In this document: piece after piece, positions 49,795 to 62,610 of the stretch | How positions within the stretch are numbered: position 1 is the stretch's first letter | Layout: every line of letters starts with the position of its first letter | Source of the DNA: Agapetus fuscipes | Lineage: Eukaryota > Arthropoda > Insecta > Trichoptera > Glossosomatidae | Direction of reading: 5' to 3' | Assembly: GCA_951799405.1 (NCBI GenBank) | Contig: OX637332.1 | Location: forward strand, 10,731,001-10,795,000 | Length of the DNA: 64,000 nt | Program-made: the position numbers and the translations under genes | The notes under the pieces: model-generated | The model's input: the letters and a program-made list of their open reading frames with translations, nothing else | The model's database searches: none | Told to the model about the DNA's origin: nothing

Positions 49795-49925
49795 GTGAAC
49801 TGGTTGGCGTAAGGCCAATTTAATAACGTGAGAAAATAAATAGATTCCACTTAGCATATGCAACCATTTCCCGCACAACGGGGTTAAAGGTTGCGTTATA
49901 CGTGCAGTTTAGTTACTTTGCATTT
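49795..49925 (+). mobile_element. tRNA-SINE T1, 3' fragment
   Basis: AAGTGAACTGGTTGGCGTAA, then ATAGATTCCACTTAGCATAT and GGTTGCGTTATACGTGCAGT match the 3' half of the SINE. Confidence 0.75.
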
Positions 49926-50764
49926 CGATTCATATCTTATTTATTTCAAGAATTAAACATGCATCAATTTGCGCCTACACATGCTGCGTGTGTAAATAAA
50001 TAAATGACACCCTGCTTTATTTTGTGAGCGCTACTTTTATTTTAATCCCACCTCAAGAGACGCTAGGTCGTCGCTAATCAGCGCCAATATTAAAAACAAA
50101 GCAAGAAAAAAAGAATGCGTTCTTATTTATTTTTTATTACGTAATGTTTTACGTTCAGAATGTCAAAAAAACGTTTGCATTGCGTTTTTTTTTTTCATTT
50201 TGACACATTACATATCCATGTTTTTCTTACATTTAAGAGTTCGACAACTCATCACTTTCTTATACAATAATCTACTTTTACGATAAAAATTGGGTTTACA
50301 ATTTCAGTTAATATTTTTAATGAAATAACTATGGGAATTTTCTGAGTTAAAGGAAAAAATGAGGGATGTAGGTTTCTTCATTACGTAAGTTAACAGAAGG
50401 AAAAATAAATTTAGGGAACCAGTATTATATACATCATTAAAAAAGTGATACAGTTTAACACTTTGATCACCTCCATGCATCCAACATAATATTATTATTA
50501 AACATAAAGTCATGTTCTGCTTCAGAATTTAATAACGAGCGATTAAACAGATTTTAAGATTTAAATGAAACTTCGTCTTGTGTTTCACCAGCGACATACA
50601 AATTATATTTTAAAATATAATGCGTTTTTAAATTGGAATTTCTAACGTCTTTCTAACTTCTTTCGTTTTTAAAATGGAATCCGCACATTTGACATTGATA
50701 AAAAAATATATTTTTCTGTGCGGGCAACTGTCAAACGTCTATGTAACTAGGATCCTTAGCAACC

Positions 50765-51065
50765 AATCTAATCTAAATCTAAATCTAAGCTGCAAATATA
50801 TGTATCATTTGAGATTCATATTAAATGTATTCCCACAAGCAGACATGCATAATTTCGCGCTTACACATGCCGCATATGGACCTACAATATAAAAAAACTC
50901 AATCTCAAATGAACATAAGCCCTGCAACTCTTGCCGACCTTCCCTGAAACAGGGGTGACATTGGCAAAGTGAACCATTTTTTACAGTATGGGTGGTCAGT
51001 CGCATATCAACCTATCAGTCAAGGAATGACCCTCAGTCGCATACCAACCTATCAGTCAAGGAATA
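50765..51065 (-). repeat. F repeat, complete, with duplicated end
   Basis: Full copy with an (ATCTAA)n tail at the left; the terminal part CGCATACCAACCTATCAGTC is duplicated in tandem at 51033-51065. Confidence 0.88.
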
Positions 51066-51587
51066 ACAAACCAAAATAAAAAACCCATAACAAAATATTT
51101 GTTCTTTATCCATAAATTTTCTACAAATTCCATATTCAGAATTCGAAGGTATAATAAAATTGTGCCTTTCGAAATACTTCTAAATATTTCTTAACTGGTA
51201 AATATTTTCGTTGATGTATCAACATTTAAAAGACAAAAAAATAGCTTTGAAAAACTTCAGATTCCCTGCAAAAAAAGAGAATCGTTTATTTCTTTCTTGT
51301 TTCCGGTAAAAATGTACCGGGAAACATTTTACTTTCGTCCGCTTTTGACTGCAAAAATACAATTGTTTACATGAAAATTATTATTATTTTACTTCTAGCA
51401 AAAAAAGTATTTCTGAAAAAAAACATTCAAGTTGTTGGACATTTTAGAGGACATTTTATATTGCAAATATTTCAGTGTAAAATTATTTATTGCAGTTAAA
51501 ATGATTGTCGTTTGTAGCATTGAATCTGTAAAACAAGTGTATTTTAAATAAATTCTTAAGAGTAAATTTTGAAATTTTTATATTTTA

Positions 51588-51840
51588 ACTTCCTTGACGT
51601 ATAGGTTGGAATGCGGCTGACTACCCATGCTGTATAAAATAGTTCACTTTTCCAATGTCACCCCTGTTTTACGGAAGGTCAGCAAGAGTTGCAGGGTGTA
51701 TGTTCGTTTGAGATTTGGGTTTTTATATTGCAAGTCAACATGCGGCATGTTTAAGCGCGAACTTATATTTGTCTGCTTGTGAAAATGCATATAATGTGAA
51801 TCCTTAATGTTACATATCTCTGCAACTTAAATTATAGATA
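51588..51840 (+). repeat. F repeat, complete
   Basis: Plus-strand copy from TTCCTTGACGTATAGGTTGG to CTGCAACTTAAATTATAGAT. Confidence 0.88.
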
Positions 51841-52299
51841 AAACCGTTAAAAAGCAGTCATCTTTGTTTACGTATCTAAAAATAAATTCTTTGCATTTTC
51901 ATTGTGTTTGAAGACAGAGTGTCATATTGCGCAGTTTGATGAGCACTGCAAATTGTGCTATGAACAACTTGATATCCCGAGCACTCGCATGTAGCAAGTA
52001 GGTGCTGCGCTGTGTGTGTGCGCTACAGCAAGATGAAGCCTAGCACAGCACAAAGCAATTCATTATACTTTCAAGCGCAACTTATTTCCAGCCGCGTGTC
52101 TTACGCATTCCCGCCATTCCTCAGCCCGCTACAAACATTCATTATCGCCCTTTGCCCCAAATTACATTATTACATTTTGTCGAAAATGAAGTAGCTCGCG
52201 ATATTGTTTTAATAATAATTTAGGTTGATTTATTTGGCGTTGCTGTATGTCTCGCAGCCCCGTTACAACCTCGGTCGTCGCTAAAGGGTGTCAACTACA

Positions 52300-52545
52300 T
52301 ATCTAATCTAATCTAGTCTAAGTTGCAAACACATGTAACATTAAGGATTCACATAACATGCATTTTCACAAGCAGACACATATAAGTTCGCGCTTAAACA
52401 TGCCGCAAATGAATTTACAATATAAAAACTCAAATCTCAAATGAACATACACCCTGCAACTCTTGCCGACCTTCCCTAAAACAGGGGTGACATTGGCAAA
52501 GTTAACCATTTTCTACAGCATGGGTGGTTACCTGCATACCAACTG
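52300..52545 (-). repeat. F repeats in the right third
   Basis: Minus copy with an (ATCTAA)n start and a truncated end. Others: 54872-54945 (minus, 3' scrap after the minisatellite), 55850-56078 (minus, diverged), 57130-57310 (minus, decayed). Confidence 0.8.
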
Positions 52546-52633
52546 TGTCATTATATCGATGAATGTGTCAAATTTCATCGATATAATACGTACAGATGCT
52601 CAAACCCTCATCGTATCCGTCATTTATGTATTA

Positions 52634-52935
52634 GACCGGTCCGTAGTCTAATGGTAACGCCTCGGACTCGTAAATGGAAGATTGTGGGTTCGAATTCCGG
52701 CGGAGCACCAAAACTATACACCGTTTATATTTTCAAATATGTTCTAGCTGGGTTGAAAATTCATACTTATACCTTTACCAAAGTCCGGTCAACAAAGGTC
52801 TATCAAGCCTTACAGCAATTGGGTCTTGTTTGAGTATTGGCGCTTTCTATAGCGACGACCAAGCTGTCGGAGGGCTCTTGAGGTGTAATTCATACAAAAA
52901 CAGCGCGAGCGCTCACCAAATAAATCATACTTATA
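52634..52935 (+). mobile_element. Second tRNA-derived SINE family (T2)
   Basis: Box A region TAGTCTAATGGTAACGCC and box B GGTTCGAATTCC are followed by a body with GGCGCTTTCTATAGCGACGA and GAGGGCTCTTGAGGTGTAAT and a short ATTATTATT tail. The acceptor-stem halves do not pair, and a second copy exists at 58945-59095, so it is a SINE and not a functional tRNA gene. Confidence 0.75.
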
Positions 52936-53404
52936 CTATTATTATTATGTCAAAAGGACCCACAGCACATGGACGCTCATAGAAAGCTATATATTGTCTT
53001 AAGTGGCGGAAAGGCCTTCCCGTAAAGTAATAGAAAACAAAATAATAATCTCTAGGTCAGAGGCGAACCCATGACTAAGTAAATGGTTCAATGATACTGA
53101 AGCTAATAGCATACCTTGGGTGGCACTCCTTGTGGGATTGTTATTATATCACGAGTAGCGTGAAGAATGTCAAAATTAAAAAATAATAAAAGACTAAGGA
53201 TTGGATTACTGTGAACCCGCCGCGGATGGCAAAAGGAGACTAAATGGTCGCTAAAGAGCAACATTTTTAAAGAAATTAATGTAAGGTCCTCTTCGAGATT
53301 GGCATCAATGAACGTCGCCAAAATGTATCATGACTGAAATGGGACTGAAATGAAACATTTGTCATTGTAACTGAAGGAACATTGGAACTGTACCTAACTC
53401 ATTT

Positions 53405-53690
53405 AGGTACGAAACGCAACTACGCAACTAAGCTACACATATAGTGTAACTTCTTGCCGCGTTATACCCGAAGGGGTCGCACTTCAGTTGAAGTGGAGGT
53501 TTGCCAGCTCCCGAGAGGGCTGGTGTACTCATTTCTTGTGAAGACTGAGTAAACCTTGCCGGTATTTTATTTTGGGGTTTGAAATAAGCACCGAAACGGG
53601 AAATCATTTCTGACACCCTCGGCGGGATTCCAACCCGGGTTCACGGCATGAAATGCAAGCGCTCTACCAACTGAGCTATCGAACGGATAC
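53405..53690 (-). mobile_element. tRNA-SINE T1, nearly full length
   Basis: Minus strand; the head is ACCAACTGAGCTATCGAACG with box B as GGATTCCAACCCGGG, and the tail is GCAACTAAGCTACACATATA. A short stretch of the middle (the AACCTATTT to AAGTGG region) is deleted. Confidence 0.9.
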
Positions 53691-54240
53691 AATTGATTAA
53701 TTACACAAAAATATCGCCGATGTAACTTCCTTATGATTTATTTCAGACAAAATGTCATTACACAGAGGAGAGAAAGTAATGGTTGAGATTTTTGATATAG
53801 TCATTTTAAGACGATATTAATTAGATCATCCTCCAAAATTACCGCTGATTGAAAGCTTTTCGTTGTTAAGAAAAATGTTTAGGAGCATTTAGTAAAGAAG
53901 TTCAGAGGCTTCGTACGTTTTGCACTTTTTTGCATTCATTTCCTTTGTTAGAACTCTGTCTGCAGCCACATCCTGAGCCAAGATGACAGAATCTCCAATG
54001 CTTATTATAATCATGTCATACTCCTCGTGAAAGCACAATACGTCATAAAATACATATTTCCACGGTATGCACGTACGTATATGTAAAATGACGTTTAAAT
54101 CCTCACGACAAGAATACGCCTATTCACAAAGCTAAAGTACCTATTTTCTATATATACATATTTTAAGGCTAGGCTACGCTACTTAGCTACACATATAGTG
54201 TAACTTCTTGCCGCGTTCTCCCAGAAGGGGTCGCATGTGG

Positions 54241-54860
54241 CGAGCGGAACCTATTCTTGGCGAGTGGAACCTATTCGTGGCTAGTGGAATCTTTTCGTGG
54301 CGAGTGGAACTTATTCGTGGCGAGTGGAACTTATTCGTGGCGAGTGGAACCTATTCTTGGCGAGTGGAATCTATTCGTGGCGAGTGGAACTTATTCGTGG
54401 CGAGTGGAACCTATTCGTGGCGAGTGGAACCTATTCTTGGCGAGTGGAATCTATTCGTGGCGAGTGGAACCTATTCTTGGCGAGTGGAATCTATTCGTGG
54501 CGAGCGGAACCTATTCTTGGCGAGTGGAACCTATTCGTGGCTAGTGGAATCTTTTCGTGGCGAGTGGAACTTATTCGTGGCGAGTGGAACCTATTCGTGG
54601 CGAGTGGAACCTATTCTTGGCGAGTGGAATCTATTCGTGGCGAGTGGAACCTATTCTTGGCGAGTGGAATCTATTCTTGGCGAGTGGAACCTATTCTTGG
54701 CGAGTGGAATCTATTCTTGGCGAGTGGAACCTATTCTTGACGAGTGGAACCTATTCTTGTCGAGTGGAACCTATTCGTGGCGAGTGGAACCTATTCGTGG
54801 CGAGTGGAACTTATTCTTGGCGAGCGGAACCTATTCTTGGCAAGTGGAACCTATTTGTTC
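54241..54860. repeat. 20-bp minisatellite, 31 units, grown from a SINE
   Basis: The unit is CGAGTGGAACCTATTCTTGG with variants (GTGG or TTGG; CC, TC or TT). It is continuous with a minus-strand T1 SINE on the left (54170-54240, TAGCTACACATATAGTGTAA...GGGGTCGCATGTGG), whose next bases normally are CGAGTGGAACCTATTT, so the unit is a SINE segment. All three plus frames are open because 20-bp units have no stop in any register, hence the 231-codon frame is not a gene. The right end folds back (GGAAC...GTTCC) into an F-repeat fragment. Confidence 0.95.
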
Positions 54861-55064
54861 CACTCGCCACGGGGTTGATATTGGTAAAGTGAACCATTTT
54901 TGACAGTATGGGTGGTCAGCCTCATACCAGCCTATAAGTCAACGCTATTTATACAAATAATTCTGACCCAAAATAAGTATTTTTGTTGCACTTTTAAATC
55001 CTACATCTGAAATAAGGATGGCAAGAGATTGTTCATTACAATGCCCGTCTCAAGCTTGCGTTCC

Positions 55065-55278
55065 ACGTCAGAGAGCTAGCGTTTGATTCTCACCGAGGCA
55101 AGTGTGTTGATAATAATTTGATTGATAAATTGACAAAATAAAATACAGGCAATGTTTGCTCAGTCTGTCTAAGAAATGTGAACCAGCCCCCTCGGGAGCA
55201 AGTAAAGTGGTTTGCAGAAGACAAGTCTGTAAAAAGTTTGTGCACTACATGTGCAGCTAAGTTGTATTTGCGTTGCAT
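55065..55278 (+). mobile_element. tRNA-SINE T1, old copy
   Basis: Plus strand; it keeps the box B remnant TTTGATTCTCACC, ATACAGGCAATGTTTGCTCA, AGCCCCCTCGGGAGCAAG and the end GTGCAGCTAAGTTGTATTTG. Confidence 0.75.
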
Positions 55279-58167
55279 ATAAAATTAATCACACACGTAC
55301 TAATAATGAAAGTGAGGATAAATAATCGTGGATTACCAAAGATATTTATCAATAAACATGAATAATTGCATTTGATTTGCATTCTTGTTCTATAGACCAC
55401 TTTTTTCTTGAACTCTGCGTAATACGTCAACAGGTAGGTACATACATACAAATATACCAGGAATTGAAAATTCTCTTTAAGCTCCAAACGGTTCTTGAGA
55501 CTGTTGACAACCCACCTGTAGTGCCAATACTTTGTGTACCATCGGAAGCGATTGTCCTCGGATCCACCGGTGGAAACGAAAAGGACAATGGAGAAAGAAA
55601 AGTGCTCTCGTATTCTATTTACTTCAAACAGGGAGTCGATACTTAATCCAAATGATGCTCAGGTTGTATTTACGATTTTTTTTAATTTGGATTCTTCTCA
55701 GCGGGCAAACGTCACTAGGGCAAAGTGTAATTAGGGTCTTTTGCAACAAACTTTTATTTAGCTTTCGCCCCGTCAACTCGACCGTATGACGTCAAAACTT
55801 TTCGTGTTTATCTCAAATAAAATAATTCATTTTTCCTTAAAAAACTATAAAATCTAAATTGAAAAGATGTGAATATTCATGATTAATGAATTTCCACAAG
55901 CAGACCCGTTCGCACTTACACATGCATTTGCATGAGTGCCTACAAAATAAAAGCCCGAATCACTTATTAACAAAAGCCTTGCAACTATTGTTGCTCTTCC
56001 TTGAAACAGAGGTGACTTTGGTAAAGTGAATGTTACAGTACGGTAGGTCAGCCTCATACCAACCAAAAGTCGAGGAACAAAAACACTAAAATATAAAAAG
56101 CTTACATTAAATAATACAAAAATGTTAGTAATGAAATGAAAAAAAAACAATACGTGGATATAGGTACATACTTCATGTATGGGTTTAAATAAATAATTAT
56201 GAAGGAAAGAATCTCTACAATAAAGTCTTGAAGAAGCACATTTATAATTAGCAATGCTAATACAGATATTTCTAATAGTCTCTATCTTACTTTAAGCAAA
56301 AGGAATTCAAAATATATTTTCAACTGGCATTATCAGTCATTTAAAACTGTACTGTGGGTTATAAAATTGTATGTAATTAAATCTGATGACAGATTGGTTA
56401 AGGGATATCTAAGACTTTGTTTAGTTGTATCTTCGTGTGTAATAATGTCAATACTAAACGCCTCGTCGTGCCACATTCCAGAGTTACCCAAGTATAAAAC
56501 ATAACTTGTAAGTTCAACCACAACTTTTTATTAAAAACGTATGGAAAGTAAAACGCTGGCTAGTGGCGCCATTATAATTTGCGTAAATTTTATGGTAAAC
56601 GCAAGAAGTAAAGACAACGAACTGGTGACATCACAGGGGAGTGGAGAGCATGACTTCATATCGAACAATAAACCAAGGCAAGCTTCTGCAGCGACTGAAA
56701 AATGTGAATCTACGTGAGTACAATAATATGATACATCAGATATCAAACTTTACGTCAAGAACCATATCTTTTAAATTAAAAAAATAATGCTAACTAAAAT
56801 AGCGCTTCTAAAGAGCGTTTTAGCTGTCAAACATAATTATTAATTACGCTATATTTTTGTTTAAACATACAGTTCTATACTATACAGGGGTTCAGATATC
56901 TGATCGACATGACCTGGCATCTGAACCAACGTCAACTAATTATTTGTTTTAATTTTCGAATTCTGCGAAACATTATGATCAAGCGTACAATGCCCCTATA
57001 CGTAAGAGAATATGTTATCTTATATCTCTTAAATAAATATTTGTACAATGAAGCATTGTTTTTTATGGTTTATGAAAGAGTAGCCATAGTAAAATTAGAA
57101 AATATGTCCACATTTCCTTATAAGTAGTAAAAGTTTGAAGATATATAAAATATTAATATTTATGATTCATATTTAATACATACCTACAAGCAGTTCAGCT
57201 CGTGCTTTCACATGCCGAATGTGTACTTACAAAATAAAAATAAACGAAATAGCACATTAACATAAGCGCTAAAGGTCTTGCCGACAGACTCATACAAACC
57301 TATTTACCAAATAAGTAAATAATCTACTTTAAAAAACGAAAAGTGCGTAATGCATCTTGCCTTGATTGACTATTACATTACTTCCTTGACATTTAGGTTG
57401 GTATGAGGCTGACCACCCACACTGAATAAAATGGCTCACTATGCCAATGTCACGCCTGTTTCAGGAAAGCTGCAGGACTGATGTTCATTTGAGATTGGGG
57501 TTTGATGTTGTAAGTCTGCTTATAGAGATGCATTTAATATGAATCTTAATTCTAATATGCATATCTTGGCAACTTAGATTAAAGACATTTTAACAAACAA
57601 TAATTATTCATAGCTAGATGCAAGGAAAGTTATGAAGTTACTAAATTGATACCAATAATATTTCTGACATTAAGTTTATTTTTTATTTTTGCCGTATTTG
57701 AACTGATTTGCCAGCTTTCAAGGATCGTAAATTATGTAGCCATATTTTCATCCATAATATAAATATGAAAAATAAAAAAAGCATCAAGGATGAACTCTCG
57801 GCGTGTAGAAAAGCATCCCACATCTTAGTTCACAGACCTATAAGACGAGGCGTAATGGCCCGTTACAGGCAAAGCGAGTCGTGAAGCATGTGTAAGCAGA
57901 TTATATTGTATGCGGGTGTGTGAGAGTAGAGTATATTGTGTGTTGGTGGTGGTTTATTCTTAAGCACCCGCTGCGAATATTAAATAACCCCCGCTCTACA
58001 AAAACTGATTATGCCGCCTAAGCGTGCACTTAAGGGCGCATCCCAATAGTACATAAGAAGGCCCATTTGCTCTACATCCGATAACATCCGACAAAACGTT
58101 TTTATGCCGTGCTTTGTTTACTTGTATCTTCTTCCTATATTTTCTTATATACATTAGTGAAAAATAA

Positions 58168-58430
58168 TGAAATTCCTTGACTTATAGGCTGGTATGAGGC
58201 TGACCACCCATACTGAAAAAATGGTTCACTTTGCCATTGTCACCCCTGTTTCATGGAAGGTCGGCAAAAGTTGCAGGCTCTATGTTATTTTGAGGTTTGG
58301 ATTTTTATTTGTAAGTAGGTACACATGCAGCATTTGTAAGCGCGAAATTACAGTGTGTCTGTTTGTGGGCGTGCATTAATATTTATTTTAAATATTCATA
58401 TATCTTTGCAACTTAGATTATAAATCATAG
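58168..58430 (+). repeat. F repeat, complete
   Basis: Plus-strand copy from TTCCTTGACTTATAGGCTGG to TTTGCAACTTAGATTATAAA. A sister copy, internally deleted, is at 57382-57585. Confidence 0.88.
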
Positions 58431-58534
58431 AATGCAATTTACAAATCAATTTTACCTGGCTGAAAACATGTTTCAATATTGAAATACTTAATTTTTTATT
58501 GTAATTAATTATCGAGCACTCATTTCTCAATGGC

Positions 58535-58800
58535 AATGGAAGAAAGTGCACAAAGGAAATGTCAGAGGAAAGCGCGGAAGGGGAAGGCCGAGGAAAGAAT
58601 GGTTAGACCAAATAGGTGAGATTGCGAAATAATGGAATCTGCAGAGTGAGAATAAGAGAAGAGTATGTATGAAAAAGGTGATGAATATTGAGGAAATGAA
58701 AGTGGTTTGTAAGGACAGAAAAAAGTGGAGGCGCATCTGCGGAGGTACCGGCCACCCCTAGTGGAACGGCGGCAGGATACAGTTACAGTTACAGTTACAT
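58535..58800 (+). mobile_element. RTE-like LINE, C-terminal fragment
   Basis: GNVRGKRGRGRPRKEWLDQI is followed by a stop, then a CMKKVMNIEEMKVVCKDRKK-like stretch and the tail (ACAGTT)n. A shorter sister with the same GGTACCGGCCACCCCTAGTG ending is at 25935-26075. Confidence 0.83.
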
Positions 58801-58944
58801 ATTTTGAACCAGGGATTCATGCAATTTCTGCGAAGTCGGGAATCAATCAGCAAAATAAGATTAAAAGTAAAAACTTTAAAGGTCCTTCCTAGCAGTAACA
58901 TATTATGACAACTATAGATTGTGAGAACCTTCATGCAAGACGAC

Positions 58945-59095
58945 CGTTCCTTAGTCTAGTGGTTAATTTTAATGACTCGTAATTTCAAGACGGAGCACAA
59001 AAAACATTTGGGTTTTCCTTGTTGCTTTTTATAGCGACGATCTAGCTACAAGAGGACTCTTTGAGGCGTGATTCACACAAAAACAACACTTGTTT
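58945..59095 (+). mobile_element. T2 SINE, decayed and deleted copy
   Basis: GTTCCTTAGTCTAGTGGTTA, GACGGAGCAC, TTTATAGCGACGATCTAGCT and ACTCTTTGAGGCGTGATTCA match the T2 family at 52634. Confidence 0.7.
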
Positions 59096-60021
59096 TCAAA
59101 ATCGAGAATTAATTTATTTTTGCAGAAACTGGCATCTATATTGTGCATCTCATCATATACAGGTAAGTAGGTAACGTCTTATTACACCATAAACATTAAA
59201 AAGATGATGTTTTTGTAAAATATCGTTTCCAGAAATTACTCACAATTTTATACACAGAAAAAATGTAAGAAATAAATAATCATATGGTCGTGAGGTTTTG
59301 TCAAAATGATGACGGTAAACAAAGTAATGGAATCCGATATTTTAAGTTGTGTTCCGATATTGTATTGTCGGATCTGATCGGATCGGCTGAAATCTGCTTC
59401 ACCCTAAATGAAGAGTCAGGGGTAGAATTCGGAAAAGAGACGTAAGTACATATGCTGGATTTTGAGCAAAAAATCTGCTTTTACCATCCACGAAGCAATA
59501 TTTTAAGTTTTTATAGGTAAATTAAATCTTGACTAAAGGCTTTGATGTTTTTTTTTTCAGTACCTTTAATGATATATTTTTTGCGTAGGTATATAGGAGC
59601 GTTGTACTTTTTTTAAAGAAATGGAAATACAAAAAATTGAATTTCGATCCGATTTTTACATTTTGATTTTTAAATTGCAAATATAATCGACTAAGATAAA
59701 ATAATCCATTAAAATAATTTGCCAATTAAAATAAAATAACGACTCTTTGACAAAAAGAAAACATTGTTTCTCAGGACTTGTTATCCTTTTTTTTTAAGGT
59801 TTCTAATTGAAGCAAACAGTGATAAAACTTTTAAAATACGCATAGTTTCTTTCCATATTTTGATCATTTTGATATCTTGAATTTATAAAGTAATTTATAC
59901 TCAAAAGTACCTACTGAAAAAGAAAGAAACCCATAGAATAATAGCTCATGAAGTGTTTCAACGTTTCAGCAACACCATCTATGTTTGGATAGACAAACAA
60001 ATATTTAGCCGAGAAACTTAC

Positions 60022-60132
60022 CATTACAGCCCAGCTCATCAGATCCGTCGTCGCAGTCTTTTTCCAGATCACAGCGCTTTTCCTCTGGGACACACCTCGT
60101 CCTGTCGCACGAAAACTCTCCATCAAGGCATA
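60022..60132 (-). CDS. LDL-receptor class A exon (third)
   Basis: A 111-nt symmetric phase 1-1 exon with textbook borders: acceptor TTTTCCACAG and donor AATG|GTAAGT. It encodes a canonical LDLa repeat with cysteine spacing C-6-C-4-C-6-C-5-C-8-C and the complete acidic calcium motif [16 protein letters not shown]. The first codon is completed by the single G that ends the 62120-62335 exon, across an intron of 1987 bp. Three LDLa exons in a row with the same phase are what exon shuffling produces in large matrix or receptor proteins. The next exon (entry phase 1) is not securely found anywhere to the left, so at least tens of kb of intron, or the gene's far end, follow. Confidence 0.93.
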
Positions 60133-62119
60133 CTGTGGAAAATACATTTTTATTTTAGCAAAGACTCACACCCTGTAAACGCACAATTATTCATTTCAAG
60201 CTAGAATAACAGATGGCAGACCATTGCCAAAAAATACGTGTGTTGTAAAAAGAAGGAGGAAAATACGCGGCTTAGACAAAAAAAAAAGAAATTTGTATGA
60301 TTTTTTAAGTAGGTAAAAATATGTAGAAATGTCTGAATAAAGATACAATCGAAGTATGGATATCAAATAATTTAAAGTGTAAAAATTAATTTTCCCCGCA
60401 CGGGTTTTCTTTTATATTCCTTTCCCTATTTTTGAAGATCTGAAGATATTTTTTAAATGTTAACTTAAGAATATTATGCAAATTTATAACTCAAATATTT
60501 ACTGATGTAGTTTCCCAAACTAAGGAAATTGTAGCTCGAAAATTCTAATGAAAAAGTTAAAAGCAGATCATGGTTATTTTTTCATTAATAAACCACCATT
60601 ACAAGCACAATTCTACCAACCCATATTATCTTTAATCAATACTTAGTTTTCATATTAAATATAATAATAATCTAATGTAAGCAGTAGTTCAAAAATATAA
60701 TCAGTCCAAAAGTACTTAAACTCCATTTAAGTGTTTAAATAATTGTTAATATTGTCAATCTGAAAAAATAACTGAAATTTCTAAGCCATACACATTATGC
60801 AATACATACCATGATTAAAAAAAACTTTTGAGGACACCTTACAAATTAATGTTGCAAGTTTTTTTTCACATTTTAAAAGCTTCATTACAAGTTAACATTA
60901 TATTAATAATTAAGAACCTGAAAATGGAATTCTGTAAATAAAAGCATTATTATGTTAGCTGCAATATAATAAAGTGAAATGTTGATGTAATAATATTGAT
61001 GAATTATATTAGTTTACGATGTCATTAATAAGCATGATGAAAGTATCTTAGAAATTAAAATGTTTTGATTATTGTTAGTAACTACGAAAATGATTTTAAG
61101 TAGTTACATAATAGTAAGTTATTAATGTACAGGTAAAATCACCTAAAAAAAAAGCATTTGAAAAAAAAAAAATAGCATCCCAGGTTGATTTAAAAAAATA
61201 TATGTTACTACTGAAATGTGAAAGAAGACAAAAATAAAATGAAACTCCTTTTTGATTGTGACAATTAATCCGGTGCAGAAGGTCCTTACTGATCTGCTCA
61301 GATATGCATAGGTTTCCATGTCAAGCAGAAAAGGAAGATGATTAGATACTGAAGAAAATAAATACATGATTGATGTGAAAAGCTAAAGCTGATCCATTAG
61401 TTTTGAAAGAATAAATATATGTGGAATTATATTTATGAAAATTATCAACCAAATAACTTTTGAAGCATTTAAATATAAAGCAATTAAATGGACTATCCAA
61501 ATCCACATAAACTTTTCACAAAGCTGCAACATGTGGGATAAGAGTTGCATTTTAAATGTTGATTGACTGCAATTATTTCACAAATTATTTGAAACTATTT
61601 ACTATTTTGAATACTGTTTAACTAAATTCACAAGTTGTATATGTATGTATTGGTTTCCTCAAAGATATTTTTCCTGCTACTGATCGGCTACCACAACTAC
61701 CTATAAACATGTATCCAAATTAATGTTTTTTGTTGTTTACCTTGGCAATGGTAAAATTACAATGCTCATAGAGTACATTTAACTGAACATGAAAATTACC
61801 TGAAAGGTTACATTTATCCTTTTTTATGGAAGGCCCTCCCAGATGATATAAATCCGGATAATGTGCTTAGAAAAAACACTTTAAAAGAACCAGCCCTTTT
61901 GGGGTGATCAAGACACATGAAAAGGTGCTATAAAATCATGAACTTCTAAATTATTATTATTAAAATTTCTTTCAGCATAAAGTTTACATACTGTTGAAAG
62001 AACGCATTTGTTAGAATAAGATGATGGTTAGTTCTATCAGTTAATAGATGATAAGCGTTTCCATCCAAGCCGACTCCATCTGCTAGCCGGTACCACAACC
62101 CAATGAAATGTCGGCCAAC
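60133..62119 (-). other. Intron between LDLa exons
   Basis: Clean AT-rich intron of the LDLa gene with no mobile element recognised. The intron at 62336-63518 carries the palindromic element at 62611-62902. The segment 59170-60021, downstream of the last exon, also shows nothing beyond its donor site. Confidence 0.7.
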
Positions 62120-62335
62120 CTGCGCAGTCTCGCTCGTCTTCTCCAAACAAACAGTCGATCTCTCCATCGCAAGCCTTGTCGCTGCAGAAGAAGCCTCCGC
62201 TGATGGGGCAGGCGACGAGAAGCGTGTCGCCACGACACACTGGTCGGGCGCTGGTTTCCTCTGGGTTGGCAGCGCTGATGCGCCAATTCTCACGAGCTGT
62301 CGTCACTTCGGGGTATTCCGTGGTCGAAATATACT
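62120..62335 (-). CDS. Linker plus LDL-receptor class A exon
   Basis: This 216-nt phase 1-1 exon encodes about 34 linker residues rich in Thr, Ser, Glu and Ala (EYISTTEYPEVTTAREN...), then an LDLa module. The six cysteines are spaced C-8-C-7-C-4-C-5-C-8-C and the calcium loop is CDGEIDCLFGEDERDC. The acceptor was chosen by phase. The pyrimidine-rich acceptor upstream (near 62397) would give a stop just after the junction with the previous exon, whereas TTTCCTTGAAG|AG keeps the frame. The donor is CGCAG|GTTGGC. Local GC is far above the flanks, as expected for coding sequence. The pairing of VCRGD with an atypical LDLa recalls the N-terminal LDLa tract of insect perlecan (trol), from memory of the family only. 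LRP-, nudel- or corin-type proteins remain possible. Confidence 0.88.
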
Positions 62336-62610
62336 CTTCAAGGAAATATTTACAATTTATCCACAAAAAATATGTATGTACAAACTGAATACTAACCTAA
62401 GAAAGAAGAGAAAGTGTAAGTGAAAATATTAATTCAACGATATTCCCAAAATGTTAAGAAACAAGGTTTTAAGGAAAACATAAACCCAGCGAGGAGGCCG
62501 TTTTTAAATTAGAAAATAAGTAAGAAAAAATGCTACGTGTTAACTAGATTATAGGCATCAAGTTTATTTTTAACTGTCTAATTATTCTCACAAAATCATA
62601 CATTAAATAT

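Larger units (their letters stand above)
47350..57130. other. Unique DNA between listed repeats
   Basis: Apart from the SINE, F, T2 and minisatellite entries in this span, 47350-48570, 50000-50765, 51070-51585, 52990-53400, 53695-54165, 55280-55690 and 56080-57130 show no recognisable gene. 51950-52190 is GC-richer and has short open frames of no known family. Confidence 0.4.

Noticed and set aside
52634..52708. Functional tRNA gene
   Set aside because: Pol III boxes are present but the acceptor stem does not pair, and the unit continues into a body shared with 58945-59095: a SINE.
54208..54903. 231-codon open frame with a GEWNLFVASGTYSWRVEPIR-like periodicity
   Set aside because: All three plus frames are open because the 20-bp unit lacks stops in any register; the sequence is a SINE-derived minisatellite.
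59126..59162. Plus-strand 37-nt micro-exon (TTTTTGCAG ... ACAG|GTAAGTA)
   Set aside because: No partner exons were found; it lies right after a T2 SINE, is on the strand opposite the LDLa gene, and its length gives no support for a frame.
62336..62396. Upstream acceptor with a strong pyrimidine tract for the 62120-62335 exon
   Set aside because: Joined to the previous exon (phase 1) it gives a stop at once; the nearer acceptor keeps the frame. It could only work with another upstream exon.
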